From positions 16,941,570 through 17,005,569 of the forward strand of contig OW203731.1 of assembly GCA_934045075.1 (NCBI GenBank): 64,000 nucleotides of DNA, in the 5' to 3' direction. Below the pieces are notes generated by a model. The model saw only the letters and a list, made by a program, of their open reading frames with translations, was not told the DNA's origin and made no database searches. Both the position numbers and the translations under genes were made by a program. Positions 31,090 to 41,339 of this stretch are shown here, in pieces (the stretch's first letter is position 1; each line of letters opens with the position of its first letter). This DNA comes from Yponomeuta sedellus (Eukaryota > Arthropoda > Insecta > Lepidoptera > Yponomeutidae).

Positions 31090-31145
31090 CAAACACCTGT
31101 GTTGAAGCACTATAATTTCTGTATACAATAAAGAATATTCTATCT
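31090..31145 (+). other. Retroelement-type 3' end before a TATC tract
   Basis: The sequence TACAATAAAGAATATTC carries AATAAA and is followed by TATCTATC. The same 17-mer, inverted, borders the tetranucleotide array at 33.2 kb, so it appears to be the 3' end of a repeated retroposon. Confidence 0.5.
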
Positions 31146-31149
31146 ATCT

Positions 31150-31308
31150 TCTTCTTCGGGCTATATTAGTCCACTGCTGGACATAGCCCTCCCCTGATGA
31201 GCGCCATAGCGCAAGGTTGTGCCATCGTTGGGGGGGTAATGCCCATAAGCCCCACGCTGGGCATGCGGGTTAGGAATCGCAGTTTGGTGAAATTGTACTG
31301 CAGGGGGC
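31150..31308 (+). mobile_element. RTE/SINE-type lepidopteran repeat fragment
   Basis: Contains TCCACTGCTGGACATAG and GGGCATGCGGGTTAGGAATCG, phrases I know as frequent in lepidopteran RTE-related 3' regions. No coding capacity. It runs directly into the tetranucleotide array. Confidence 0.55.
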
Positions 31309-31491
31309 GCTATCCATCCATCCATCCATCCGTCCGTCCGTCCGTCCGTCCGTCCGTCCGTCCGTCCGTCCGTCCGTCCGTCCGTCCGTCCGTCCGTCCG
31401 TCCGTCCGTCCGTCCGTCCGTCCATCCATCCATCCATCCATCCATCCATCCATCCATCCATCCATCCATCCATCCATCCATCCATCCATCC

Positions 31492-31540
<49 letters not shown>
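31309..31540. repeat. Compound tetranucleotide array
   Basis: Successive blocks of CCAT, CCGT, CCAT, CTAT and CTTT repeats, about 230 bp. Long open frames over it (repeated Pro-Ser or Met-Asp-Gly-Trp) are repeat artefacts. Confidence 0.95.
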
Positions 31541-31743
31541 CCTGCTATGTTACTCTGAAAACCGTTCGCAAGTGAGTTCGATTGCGTTTGCATTCTGGTT
31601 AAGAAAGCTACACTAGCGCTACGGCGCGGTAAGTGAATTAGTAGTGGTAGTTATAGTTGTTTATGTGACGACGAATAGCCACAGCCTCAAAACTGTTAAC
31701 TGCCGTCACATTACAGCTGACGTTTTTTCTTATTTGTGGTTGA

Positions 31744-32213
31744 TTATACTATTTTTATTTTTAATGCACTAACCCGTGCTAAGGACAATTTTAAAAACCT
31801 ATTTAGAGGCTAAAAATTCCACCCATGCCGGGATTCGAACCCGCAACCTCTGGCTATCCGTGCCAGCGCTCTTCCAATGGAGCTAATGGGCGACTCACCA
31901 TGTGGGTACAGTGATATCATTCCGATGTAAAAACCTAACTGCAAAGTAGGTAGTCGGGGCTGTAAGTGATGCAATTTACTTAAGCCAGATGTCGCTGCCT
32001 GTACGTAATAGGTACAGAGAATAGTGTAAAGAGGTTCGAAATTTCACTGATGCCGGTGAGTCGCCCATGATTAGCTCATTTGGAAGAGCGCTGGCACGGA
32101 TAGCCAGAGGTTGCGGGTTCGAATCCCGGCATGGGTAGAATTTTTAGCCTCTAAATAGGTTTTTAAAATTGTCCTTAGCACGTGTTAGTGCATTAAAAAT
32201 AAAAATAGTATAA
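31744..32213. mobile_element. Twin-tRNA inverted element, copy 2 (complete palindrome)
   Basis: The 470-bp element has the same two opposed tRNA-like units (minus 31,820-31,891; plus 32,063-32,136). Both outer extensions are present, so it is inverted-repetitive from end to end (TTATACTATTTTTATTTT at left, its complement at right). The tRNA-like units carry more changes than copy 1 in the D arm (AGCTCATTTGGAAGAGC). No target duplication was found; the right end abuts the next foldback. Confidence 0.8.
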
Positions 32214-32845
32214 TCGTTTATTATATTTTCACAATTTTCCGACGTTTCGGCACTTTTACAGGTTCCGTGGTCTCGGATGACTGAGGTGGTAGGCGTCTTT
32301 TTGAAAGCATTAACTGTTAGTTTACTACCCTAGGCAAAAATTACAAAAGTTAATTATGAAGTTACGTTGCAAAATAGGTAAATCAATTATTTTATATAAC
32401 GTCAACAATATTGATTATTAGTAGGTACTTAGTTGAAGTTAAAAATAAAATTTATAAAACAATTATTTTACATGAATTAAAAGTATTGATTATTAATTGA
32501 AATTAAAATTAACTCTACAGTCACACTTTTAGCAAGGGGGTCTCATGCACTTAAGCACTGGTTCCACAATATTTTTAGTTCATGTAAAATAATTGGTTTA
32601 TAAATTTAATTTTTAACTTCAATTAAGTACTAATAATCAATATTGTTGACTTTATATAAAATTATTGATTTACCTAAGTATTTTGGAACGTAACTTCATA
32701 ATTAACTTTTGTAATTTTTGCTGAGGGTAGTAAACTAACAGTTAATGCTTTCAAAAAGACGCCTACTACCTCAGTCATCCGTGACCACGGCACCTGTAAA
32801 AGTGCCGAAACGTCGGAAAATTGTAAAAATATAATAAACGAGTGA
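32214..32845. mobile_element. Large foldback element, ~630 bp
   Basis: The left arm (about 32,214-32,490) and right arm (about 32,560-32,840) are inverted copies with a few differences. Landmarks are TTTCCGACGTTTCGGCAC on the left and GTGCCGAAACGTCGGAAA on the right, and TTAACTGTTAGTTTACTACC inverted as GGTAGTAAACTAACAGTTAA. No coding capacity. The spacer is ~70 bp. Confidence 0.85.
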
Positions 32846-33062
32846 AATCCATATTAAACAGTTTTAATTATGTCTAGTACTCGTGTTAACCTTAGAAAAT
32901 ACTATGTAGATTAACACTCAGGGAACGGAAAATGCAATGGCTACCATGGGCGTCGTGTTGTTAGTGACAACAAAATGGCGTCACCGCTGCGTCTAGTGTT
33001 GCCGTTTCATAATTGACAAAAATACTAAATGTAATATTTTTGACGGCAATTGTCGTCGCAGG

Positions 33063-33205
33063 TGATATAGATAGATAGAGTGGATGGTTAGTGGATGGAT
33101 GGATGGATGGATGGATGGATGGATGGAAGGACGGACGGACGGACGGACGGACGGACGGACGGACGGACGGACGGACGGACGGATGGATGGATGGATGGAA
33201 TATTC
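33063..33205. repeat. Tetranucleotide array (GGAT)n(GGAC)n(GGAT)n
   Basis: About 140 bp of pure tetranucleotides. Its right side continues into GAATATTCTTTATTGTA, the inverse of the retroelement 3' end at ~31,125, so the array sits at the tail of a minus-strand copy. Confidence 0.92.
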
Positions 33206-34112
33206 TTTATTGTACACATACATTACAGTAACAGAAATTAAAGTAGTTACATAATAGAAATGGTTTTTTTTTTTAAATATACGTAGGTAGTTAACTTAAA
33301 TATCTGGGAATATTTATAAAACAATGTAAAATGTTGAGCAAATCCTATCGTCTAATCCTAAAGTTTGTAAGTATGGATAGATTTACTACATTCGTGATTT
33401 CACACAGCCGCTATTTTAGCGCAATCGGAATTCAATCTATTCGTGATTCTACACAATATGGATCCGAAGCAACTGTTATTTTTTTTAAGTTTCCTTAAAT
33501 AATTATTTTTTTTATAAATTATGGCAAACCTCCTAAAGACTAATCACCTCAAATGTTATATCCCCGGCATTCCATAAGAACATGCCAGTGCTAAAAAGCA
33601 CAGAAGCGGCCATATTCACAGCGGCGAAGACAGTGGATAACGAGCGTTCCGATACCTGCAAATAGATAAGTTACAATGGTTCAAGTGTAACTGTCAGTCT
33701 GTACGAGTCATAATTATTCTAAAATTGAATTTTTGATGTAACGGCAATCAGCCGATGACGAATCTTTCGGCCAGGTTAAATCGTTACCACGACTGTGCTA
33801 GTGAAAACATGCTATGCTTAAAACTAAATGAAATTCGGTGTCAATTTTTTAAAGTAAATATGACTAACAAAATAGCTAAGCAAATAAACATACTAGTGGA
33901 AGTATATTTCTCAACCATCTTCAAACGGCCACTTTCCATAATAATAAACAAAATAGTAAAAATAAAGAGTCCTTAGGGAAACCACGTAGCAGAAATTTTA
34001 CGGAAAATAGATGGAAAATATTTTACAGAATATTTATTTCTTAAATAATAATACTACCAAAGGGATGGAGGGGAACCCACCTCAAATATGTAACAAAATA
34101 TTTATATAGCAA
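33206..34112. other. Non-coding stretch, little recognised
   Basis: After the retroelement 3' end (to ~33,260) it is AT-rich and without coding signal. A short plus-strand frame (33,755-33,976) has no recognisable features. Confidence 0.4.
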
Positions 34113-36155
34113 ATGTGGTAGGAACCGGTGAAGGCTATTGTAGCACTGGAAACGAGTGTTGTTGCTGTGTGGCTGCCGTGCCGAGTAGGGTAGGGGAAGA
34201 TCACTGTCAGTTCCAGTAATCGCTGCGTTGACTATAGTGGAACTGATGAAGTGAGAAGGAAGATTGCTGGCCTTGCTTTGAGACTAATGTATGTGGAGTG
34301 CTGCGAGAGCGAAGGAAGGTTGACAATGTTCTGTCAGGGGTCATCACTATAAGGAAGAGCGGGTGATCGTGCTCTTCCACTATAAAGGGAAATTTCCCGC
34401 CAGGCAGATCGTATGCCTGGGGACGGCCGGTCTAAATATTGTTAGTCGGACGTTATATTTTATGGTATGTCATTGAAACACTTTTATTGCGCGATGCACG
34501 AATGTTGGAGTTTGTAGTGCGCGCGCAGAGTTGACATGTGCTCGGTGCTCGCCACATCACTCCCCTTCAAGTCCGTAGCTACGCATAGCTAGGTCTGATA
34601 GATATCGAAGTCAGTGCTCTAAAGCCTGCAAGTGCCAAGTGACGCTGAGTCAGTGAGTTGACTAGCGGTTGAGGATGTTCGGCGGCTAACAGTCACTTCA
34701 CCGGCGACAGTACCATGGAGACCACGCATGTGGTAGGAACCGGTGAAGGCTATTGTACCACTGGAAACGAGTGCTGTTGCTGTGTGGCTGCCGTGCCGAG
34801 TAGGGTAGGGGAAGATCACTGTCAGTTCCAGTAATCGGTGCGTTGACTATAGTAGAACTGATGAAGTGATAAGGAAGATTGCTGGCCTTGCTTTGAGACT
34901 AATGTATGTGGAGTGCTGCGAGAGCGAAGGGAGGTTGACAATTTTCTGTCAGGGGTCACCACTATGGGGTGCGATGCCAGATTACCTTCCCGTGTGCCCT
35001 TCCGCTTCCGTTCCTACTGATTCATCTTGAACCAGTGGGAAGGGTAAGTGGCAAGGGCTGGTGCACCCTGGGCGCTGGTCAGTAACTTCTCTTTATGGGA
35101 TCTTGCTGGCCAACGGCGAAAAATCTGGCGGGAGGGGTCGCGTGGGCCCTGTTTCACTTTGTGGAGCGGGACCCAGGCGACCAACCGAATGAAGGACCGA
35201 CTGGGGGGGGCGCCGCTGCGCGGAAGCGCGCGCGCCTCGTACCAGTCGGACCAGAGTGGCCGCCGGGACGCGGAGGATCGGGGGACTCTCCGCGTCCATC
35301 ACGGCGGGCCGGAAGGCGCCCTTGCGTGTTCCGAGGGTGCCTTCTGGCACGGAGGGGGCCCGCGCGGTCGCTCACCGCCTTCTCTGCTTTCAGAGAGGCG
35401 CAGGTGGGCGACGCGACGGGCCTCGCGTGTGGGGCGTGTGGGGACCGTGATGCCTTGGCCCCCACGCGCCTCAACGAGGAGGTGCGCCGCCCTCCCCGTC
35501 TCATCGACCGGGTTGCGATGGGATGGAGGGGGCGGCGCGTTGGGGCGTATGGGGGCCAAGATCATACGCACTTGGCCCCTATGCGCTCCAACGAAGAGAT
35601 GCGGCGTTCCTTCGCCCTGTTCCTGCGGGCGGGGTAGGGACGCCGCCGAAGGAGTGCCCGAAAGGGCGCCCGCAGACGGGGTCGCGGAAGTGTGCGCAAG
35701 CGTCCCCGTGGCCCCGTCCTTTGCGGTGCGGAGGAACACCCCAGGAGTTTTAGTCGGTATACCGCCCTTTTCAGGGCGGGGAGTCCGACATAACCACTGT
35801 GCTCCCCCGAGCCGGTGGTACCCGTAATTGGGGTTTCTCCTGGGTGAAAAAAAAAAAAGGGGTCACCACTATAGGGAAGAGCGGGTGATCGTGCTCTTCC
35901 ACTATAAAGGGATTTTTCCCGCCAGGCAGATCGTATGCCTGGGGACGGCCGGTCCAACTATTGTTAGTCGGACGTTATGTTTATGGTATGTCATTGAAAC
36001 ACTTTGATTGCACGATGCAGGAATGTTGGAGTTTGTAGTGCGCGCGCAGACTTGACATGTGCTCGTCACATCACTCCCCTTCAAGACCGTAGCTACGCAT
36101 AGCTAGGTCTGATAGTGCCAGGTGACGCTGAGTCAGTGAGTCGACTAGCGGTTGA
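34113..36155 (+). repeat. Pair of ~600-bp direct repeats, possible LTR-type unit
   Basis: Copy 1 is about 34,113-34,676 and copy 2 about 34,727-36,155; copy 2 holds an 893-bp insertion. Both begin TGTGGTAGGAACCGGTG and end near GACTAGCGGTTGAGGAT. About 50 bp (GTTCGGCGGCTAACAGTCAC and following) separate them. A TATA-like CTATAAAGGG follows the conserved GCTCTTCCA. Copy 2 lacks ~38 bp near its end. The layout resembles two LTRs around a very short internal part, or a simple tandem duplication. No primer site was proven. Confidence 0.6.
34966..35858 (+). mobile_element. Poly(A)-tailed GC-rich retroposon (R1-like, non-autonomous)
   Basis: Inserted in copy 2 of the direct repeat. The 14-bp duplication GGGGTCACCACTAT flanks it (34,952-34,965 and 35,859-35,872), and twelve A end it. 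Copy 1 at ~34,340-34,352 is the empty site. The insert is strongly GC-rich. It contains two diverged copies of a segment (LAPTRLNEEVRR at ~35,459; LAPMRSNEEMRR at ~35,575 in translation), as in VNTR-like 3' regions of R1-type LINEs. No RT is present. The R1 link is inference. Confidence 0.75.
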
Positions 36156-36559
36156 GGATAGGATGCACACACACATACATACACTAAAAAGTTTGCGAAT
36201 AAACTGCATTATATTTTAATACATTGTAAATAATGACCTCGAAATATGCAAGAAATGGATAGCAGTAGAAAAAGAAGCATTTAATGCTGGAAAAGAAAGA
36301 AATGTTTTCTGGATACTAAACAAATAAAACTTAAGTTTTACCCATAAGGCAAATCTGCTGGTAAGGACCTTTATAGGAGGAGGAATGTTATTTTAACATT
36401 TTGATGCAGCAAATCTGAAGTTGTCTCGAAAGGTCTGGTCCTCAATTAGTACTTATTGTGAGACCACTGAATTTTATTAGACAAAAACAAAATAATATAA
36501 AAGGTTCTAATTTCTAATGACATTGAATAACAAGCCAGCAAGATGTCGCGCGGACCTTT
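36156..36559. other. Non-coding stretch
   Basis: AT-rich. The phrase AATAATGACCTCGAAATATG near 36,226 recurs at ~38,082 and belongs to the tandem duplication described at 37.3-38.3 kb. Confidence 0.5.
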
Positions 36560-37345
36560 TTATCAGATTCGCATTTGGACAATGCGAAATCCTGACTGCA
36601 ACCCTTGTAAAGTAAAGATGCCCTCTCCAGGTATTCAGATAGCTGATCACTTATCTTACTACTCTCTGTATTATCTTCGATATACAGGGCAGTATACTCA
36701 TAGATCTCAGATCTGAGACTTGTATGGGATTGGGCTTTTTGGCGAGCGGAGACACTATAGCAATCTTCCAGCCAGTCGGATAAGTATTTGTCACCATGTT
36801 ACTCAAGATTATGTCAATAGTTCTCGGTAGTGTCATAGTTAACATGCCAATCGAAATACCGTCAATACCCTTAGTCGATGTCTAGATGTTTTTGATAATT
36901 TTATATAAGTAATCTTCACAGACAGTGGAGTATCTGTTGAATTCGTAACACGTCAGGTCGAGTCTGATATTGTTACATCCGGTTTACCAGGTATGGACAA
37001 ATGAGACAAAGTGTCTATTAAAATTGTCCGGGTCCTATAAATGTGAGGATAAGTCATTGTCTCGTTTAGAAGGTAGTATAGTCCGCTTTAAGTTTTTCCA
37101 TAGCGTCTTCGAGTCATATGCATATTTGTTAATGTCTCTGACAAAAAATACTTTTTTCTCGTTAAATAAGGCAACATTTATTTGATGTATCATGCCCTTT
37201 TAATACCGTCTATGTGCTTCCCTTTTAGTCTGCCTGTATCGGTGATTTAAATCATTTCGTAGTCTCATCATGAATCTCACGTTACTATTTAGCCACGGAT
37301 GAGGTGTTTCCTTACCGTCTTAGTTCGTTCCGGAGCATGAATATA
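36560..37345 (-). pseudogene. CR1-like RT fragment, strongly decayed
   Basis: The minus-strand frame 36,845-36,651 matches the N-terminal RT block of the CR1-like element at 1-6 kb (LAKKPNPIQVSDLR, SILPCISKIIQRVV). Nucleotide similarity continues rightward to ~37,345, covering the linker between endonuclease and RT (compare 3,260-3,740). Both ends are missing and stops are frequent. It is an older relative rather than a copy of that element. Confidence 0.7.
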
Positions 37346-38345
37346 GTTTTTTGGAGGTTAAGATGTCATTATTAAGAACATACCCTATGTCCAAGATAAC
37401 AGGTTGGGGAGCTAGTAATGCAGAGATGAGCTAATTTGTCATCCAGGTAATAATAATAATATTGGCCTTTTTGCATCTACTTAATGAGATGATTTATACA
37501 GCGTCCAGTGGTATCTTCACTCACACTAGATGGGTGAAGGGACCACTCCGACGCTGTAGTGCCTGGGTCATGGTTTTTATAGATGGTGTAGGCTTGCCCA
37601 GCACCTATACCATCCTGACAGCTTAGTCGGCCTAGCCCACAGGAAAGACTAGTCTATACGTGCGGAGCCAACCAAGCCGCGGGTTTCCTCACGATGTTTT
37701 CCTTCACAGTTAGCGTGTGGTATTGCGACTGCAAATTCGCAAATGTACGTAACTTTGAAATTAAACAAAGTCATTGGTACATGCCCGCACTCGGGATCGA
37801 ACCTGGGGCTCTCGCTTGCCAGTCTATGGTTCTACCCACTGAGCTACCACCGCTAGGAGCTACTCATCCAGGTAAAAGTAAAATAATTTCGGAAAATTTA
37901 TAACCCGTGCAACAAACACAACAAGCAAAATCTATGTGAGTGTTCCTAGAATGATACCACATTTTGCAGATTAACAGTCACTTTCACTTTAAAATCTTGA
38001 CACCGCCATATAAATATAATATTCATTAAAGATTGTAATAAAAGTGCAGATAACCACGTAATGGATGTAGCAATATCATTGTAAATAATGACCTCGAAAT
38101 ATGCAAGGAATGTCATGGAGATGTCATTATTAAGAGCACACTTATGTCCAAGATAAGAGGTTGGGGAGCTATTCAGATTTAAGCAGAGGTGAGCTTATTT
38201 GGCATAACCTGTGCGACAACCACAACAAGCAAAATCTCTGTGAGTGTTCCTAGAATGATACCACATTTTGCAGAATAATTCATTAAAATTCATTAAAGAT
38301 TGTAATTAAAGTGCAGATAACCACGTAATGGATGTAGCAAACACC
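37346..38345. repeat. Tandem duplication split by a SINE
   Basis: A unit beginning GATGTCATTATTAAGA and ending GTAATGGATGTAGCAA occurs as 37,352-37,450 plus 37,876-38,068 (with the SINE inside) and again as 38,115-38,345. Another shared block (36,220-36,255 and 38,071-38,107) lies upstream of each, separated in the first copy by the CR1 fragment. The duplication therefore preceded the SINE insertion. Confidence 0.7.
37451..37863. mobile_element. Lepidopteran SINE with reverse-oriented tRNA-like end
   Basis: 413 bp flanked by the 12-bp duplication TCATCCAGGTAA (37,439-37,450 and 37,864-37,875). The right part has a minus-strand tRNA-like promoter (CACTCGGGATCGAACCTGGG; end CACTGAGCTACCACCGC) and the phrase GGTTTCCTCACGATGTTTTC, common to lepidopteran SINEs. 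A second copy is at 63,005-63,410 and a relative at 40,320-40,510. Confidence 0.8.
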
Positions 38346-38720
38346 ATGTTTACCCTCGATAGCTACTTTTACTAGTGACCCGCCATCGAAGGCAAAAATA
38401 TTCAGTCTTATTTATAAAAAAATATTCCTTCAAGAACATGATAAACAGCGAATAATCTATTTTAGTAGCCGTTTAATTTGCACCATTCTGGTAAAAAATT
38501 TCTAAGGAAATGTAGCCACAGATTAAATAAACTTGTTGCATTGGATTCCAATGATTAAAGGACTTGTGCTTTTATAAATAAACCTTATTTACAAATAGGG
38601 ACAACTTACAGAAAACACCTCACAGATACTTGTGTTCAATCATGTGAAGAGTTTTCTGTATGTTAACTCTTTTTGTAATAAAAAATAATTTTATTGTTTA
38701 GAAGATTTCATTTAACTAAC

Positions 38721-38817
38721 CATCAATTGTATCAACAGCATTGTCAAAATAAAATTACACATAAACACCTGACCGCAGTATGCAAAGTGAAACGCCTTTT
38801 GAGCATCCTCTGTGCAT
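38721..38817 (-). CDS. Odorant receptor gene, exon 3
   Basis: This 97-base exon lies between the acceptor TAAATTTTCAG and the donor GTTAGT. With the two carried bases it gives exactly 33 codons (KCTEDAQKAFHFAYCGQVFM, then a hydrophobic helix ending MLLIQLM), the expected sixth-membrane-segment region of these receptors. No following exon is recognisable between 38,350 and 38,720, where repeats begin. The 3' part is either beyond the repeats to the left or lost, so gene versus pseudogene is open. Confidence 0.75.
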
Positions 38818-38949
38818 CTGAAAATTTAAGTGACAAATAAAATATTTATCGTTTGATAAAATAATGTAATTAGGACAAAACTTATCCAAGTGGCAGACCC
38901 TGGTCTCTGCCTCTCCGGTACACATTCGTGAGTTTACGATTTTTTGTAA

Positions 38950-39117
38950 GAAGAAAATATAAATAATTACTCGATTTATAATCATTACGTAAACTCTGTT
39001 AATTAAAGACTTTGAAAAGACTAAGTTTGGAGTTTTTTGTCCATTTTTCATCTAAAATTATGTAGATTTTGAAATGGACACTACAATTCAATGTAACGTT
39101 AATTTTCATTTCATTTC
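38950..39117 (+). mobile_element. Kiri-like LINE 3' end fragment (in intron 2)
   Basis: Plus-strand copy of the 3' UTR of the LINE at 10.2-10.35 kb (AAGACTAAGTTTGGAGTTTT, then GAAATGGACA) ending in TTTCATTTCATTTCC. It lies in the intron between odorant receptor exons 2 and 3. Confidence 0.75.
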
Positions 39118-39177
39118 CGTAGTAAAAGAATAAATAAAACGAAATTTTTATTAAAAAGAATACACAAATATGCTCAC

Positions 39178-39475
39178 TTTAAAATCTTACTGTGCAATTT
39201 GAACCCGATCTTCAAAGACGTCTCGTACATCTCCTCCTTAGCAGCCTGGTCCAAATCTTTTTCGAAGATTTTGTTCAAGCTGTAAAAGTAACTCTGCAGC
39301 TGCTTGTATTGGTGGCTCAGAAAGATAGTGAGTATCAGAACCAAAATGTATAAGCTTGTTACCCTAAAATATAGCAGTAGCAAAATGAAGTTTAAACTGA
39401 AGCTGACTAATCCAGCAAGTAAGCTAGTGTCGTTCATATCTGGCCAGATCGGTACAACGACCGTGCAGGGGCTTC
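39178..39475 (-). CDS. Odorant receptor gene, exon 2
   Basis: It begins after the acceptor TTCTTTCAG and continues exon 1 as GSPCTVVVPIWPDMNDTSLL, the conserved Trp-Pro-Asp region of moth receptors. It then runs through a hydrophobic segment (FSLNFILLLLYFRV, LYILVLILTIFL) to HQYKQLQSYFYSLNKIFE and TSLKIGFKLHSKIL. It ends with two bases before the donor GTGAGC, phase 2. The next exon completes a Lys codon. There are no stops in frame. Confidence 0.85.
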
Positions 39476-39868
39476 CTGAAAGAATAAATCAGGTTATACC
39501 GGCGCGGCATTACATTTACGCCTGTGTCTTAGGCGAACCCGACTAAGTGTGGTTCATATATATTTTTATTTTATTTATTAAGACAAACCAACACCACAAA
39601 CACATTACAAGTTAAACTTTTAATTAATGACAGTGGGCTGGCGTTTGTGCTAATCACAGGTGCGCACAGCACTCACAGTTTAACACCAACGACTTATTCT
39701 AACAAATAAACGGTATATACAACTGCTATTAGGCTCACAATTTTTTATACAGGTATCTGAATGCTACCTAAGATCGATTTAAGATTTAATACCTCTAGAT
39801 CATACGCCATTTAAGCAGTGTAAGGTGCCATCCGCGGTGGCCAAGTATAGTCAGACGAGCTCGACTCT

Positions 39869-39904
<36 letters not shown>

Positions 39905-40849
39905 CTCTCTCTCTCTGAGAAAAGACCTGTGCCCTGCAGTGGAGCGGATGTATTTATCAACTTTGTCAATTTTAAAAGGGAGTCAGACTCTGTCAGCCCG
40001 GTACGGTAGCAAAGCTACTACTTCAACAAATCCCCTGGCTCAGCGACCCGAAATGGGCCTCTGTTGGGATTTCCCAATAAGGTGGCAACACCCCGCGGGT
40101 GACAGCGGGGTCTGAGGCGGAGAAGGGGTGCGCGCCCGCGCCGCGCTGCGCTGACACTCGGGAAAACGCCGCTCAGAAGAGAGCACGCGTGTTGCGTTGA
40201 ATTTTACCTCTTATATTGTACTAATTGTAAACCTATCTAAAGACATTACACGGATTTCTTCTATAAGCAGCAAGATCTTTACTTTACCCTGGACAGCCTC
40301 TGATACAAGAATTAGCCACTTGCTAGTTGCTCTTGCCCGGCCTTGCGCCGTCTCTTTCTTACACAGTTAGCGACTGGTATCGCCACTCCAACCTCAAACA
40401 TGTACGTTACATACAACACAAAGTCATTTGTTCTTGCCGGGAGTCGAACCCATGATCTACCGAATGAGAAGTCGGTGATCTACCACAACGCCACCAAATC
40501 GCCTAGAGGATTATTCAACAGACATACGTTGTCCGAACGTAGTAAAGAAAAAATATATTTCTATATAGCGACCAGCATTATTATTGCAAAAAAATATATA
40601 AAAACAATAACTGAATTAGACCTCCAGAAATTTTCACTTCATTCTCTTTTGCAATGTTTGGTTTGGTTGCTCAAACTATCAAAAACTAAAACCCTCAATT
40701 TCTCGTCACAGAACTTAACAATTACGACACCACGGCCCTCGGCATTCGCCGACATGTACTCAAATAGTGAGTTTAAAATTCTTGCAACTATTTACGTAAG
40801 TCATCTAAAGCATTTATAATAATAGTGGTACATTTGAACAAATTCATAC
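39476..40849 (-). other. Odorant receptor intron 1 with repeats
   Basis: GT-AG intron in which I see a CT-dinucleotide tract (39,864-39,917), a short GC-rich stretch (about 40,080-40,190) and a SINE-like block (40,320-40,510). Other short frames are not supported. Confidence 0.75.
40320..40510. mobile_element. SINE-like block with reverse tRNA-like promoter
   Basis: TGCCGGGAGTCGAACCCATG and following sequence resemble an inverted box B/box A pair. The phrase ACACAAAGTCATTTGTTC is shared loosely with the SINE at 37.8 kb. Confidence 0.5.
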
Positions 40850-41339
40850 CTGTTGTTATTGATCGTATAACAGTTTCAATGAAGAACGTTACCATCACAA
40901 ATGATACGTAAACAATAAAAATAACCGCATAGATATTTGACTTCTTTATCATTTTTCTTTCAACGCTCTTGTCGTTGAATTCATCATGTATAGAGAAGGC
41001 GAAGGCGTAAATTACTCTTTTAATGTCATCACGGTAAAAGGTTACTGATGTCAGGCTGCACCCGTAGACAATACTGTGTATTACGCAAAGCAATACATGA
41101 TTTGAGGTTTGCCTGTCGGTTAGACTCTTTTGTGTGAAAAATGCGCCATACTCCGATACTATGAGAAGTGATGTTAAAATGCTGTTAGGTAAATAAAACC
41201 GGTCCAAAGATTTGGTAACCCAATCGGGCCAGTCAAGCCTTTCCGGCCAAAAGTTTGGCAAACCGCACAAATAAAGATACTTGCAAACGAAGTACAAATA
41301 ATCGTTAGTTTTGTTCTCCATCTTGAGGAGTTGCTTCAC
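40850..41339 (-). CDS. Odorant receptor gene, exon 1
   Basis: First coding exon of an insect odorant receptor (seven-transmembrane, ligand-gated channel with Orco in sensory neuron dendrites). 163 codons begin MKQLLKMENKTNDYLY; the second Met (MENK) is a possible start. Features are LCGLPNFWPERLDWPDW near the N-terminus, hydrophobic segments SILTSLLIVSEYGAFF, HVLLCVIHSIVYGCSLTSV and AVIFIVYVSFVMVTFFIETV, and the intracellular FYRDDIKRVIYAF block. It ends ITT with a donor (ACAG/GTATGAAT), phase 1. It joins in frame to exon 2 at 39,475 across a 1,374-base intron. Orthology to a named receptor cannot be decided here. Confidence 0.85.

Noticed and set aside
31309..31540. CRISPR-like array
   Set aside because: Repeats are simple tetramers without spacers, in a eukaryotic genome.
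31161..31616. Long Pro-Ser and Met-Asp-Gly-Trp repeat proteins
   Set aside because: Both strands of the same tetranucleotide array read open; a repeat artefact.
35048..35957. Several long Arg/Gly/Pro-rich frames on both strands
   Set aside because: GC-rich retroposon DNA open in most frames; no domain recognised.
38755..39051. 98-codon minus frame overlapping receptor exon 3
   Set aside because: The exon reads in a different phase that continues the receptor; the long frame also crosses a LINE 3' end.
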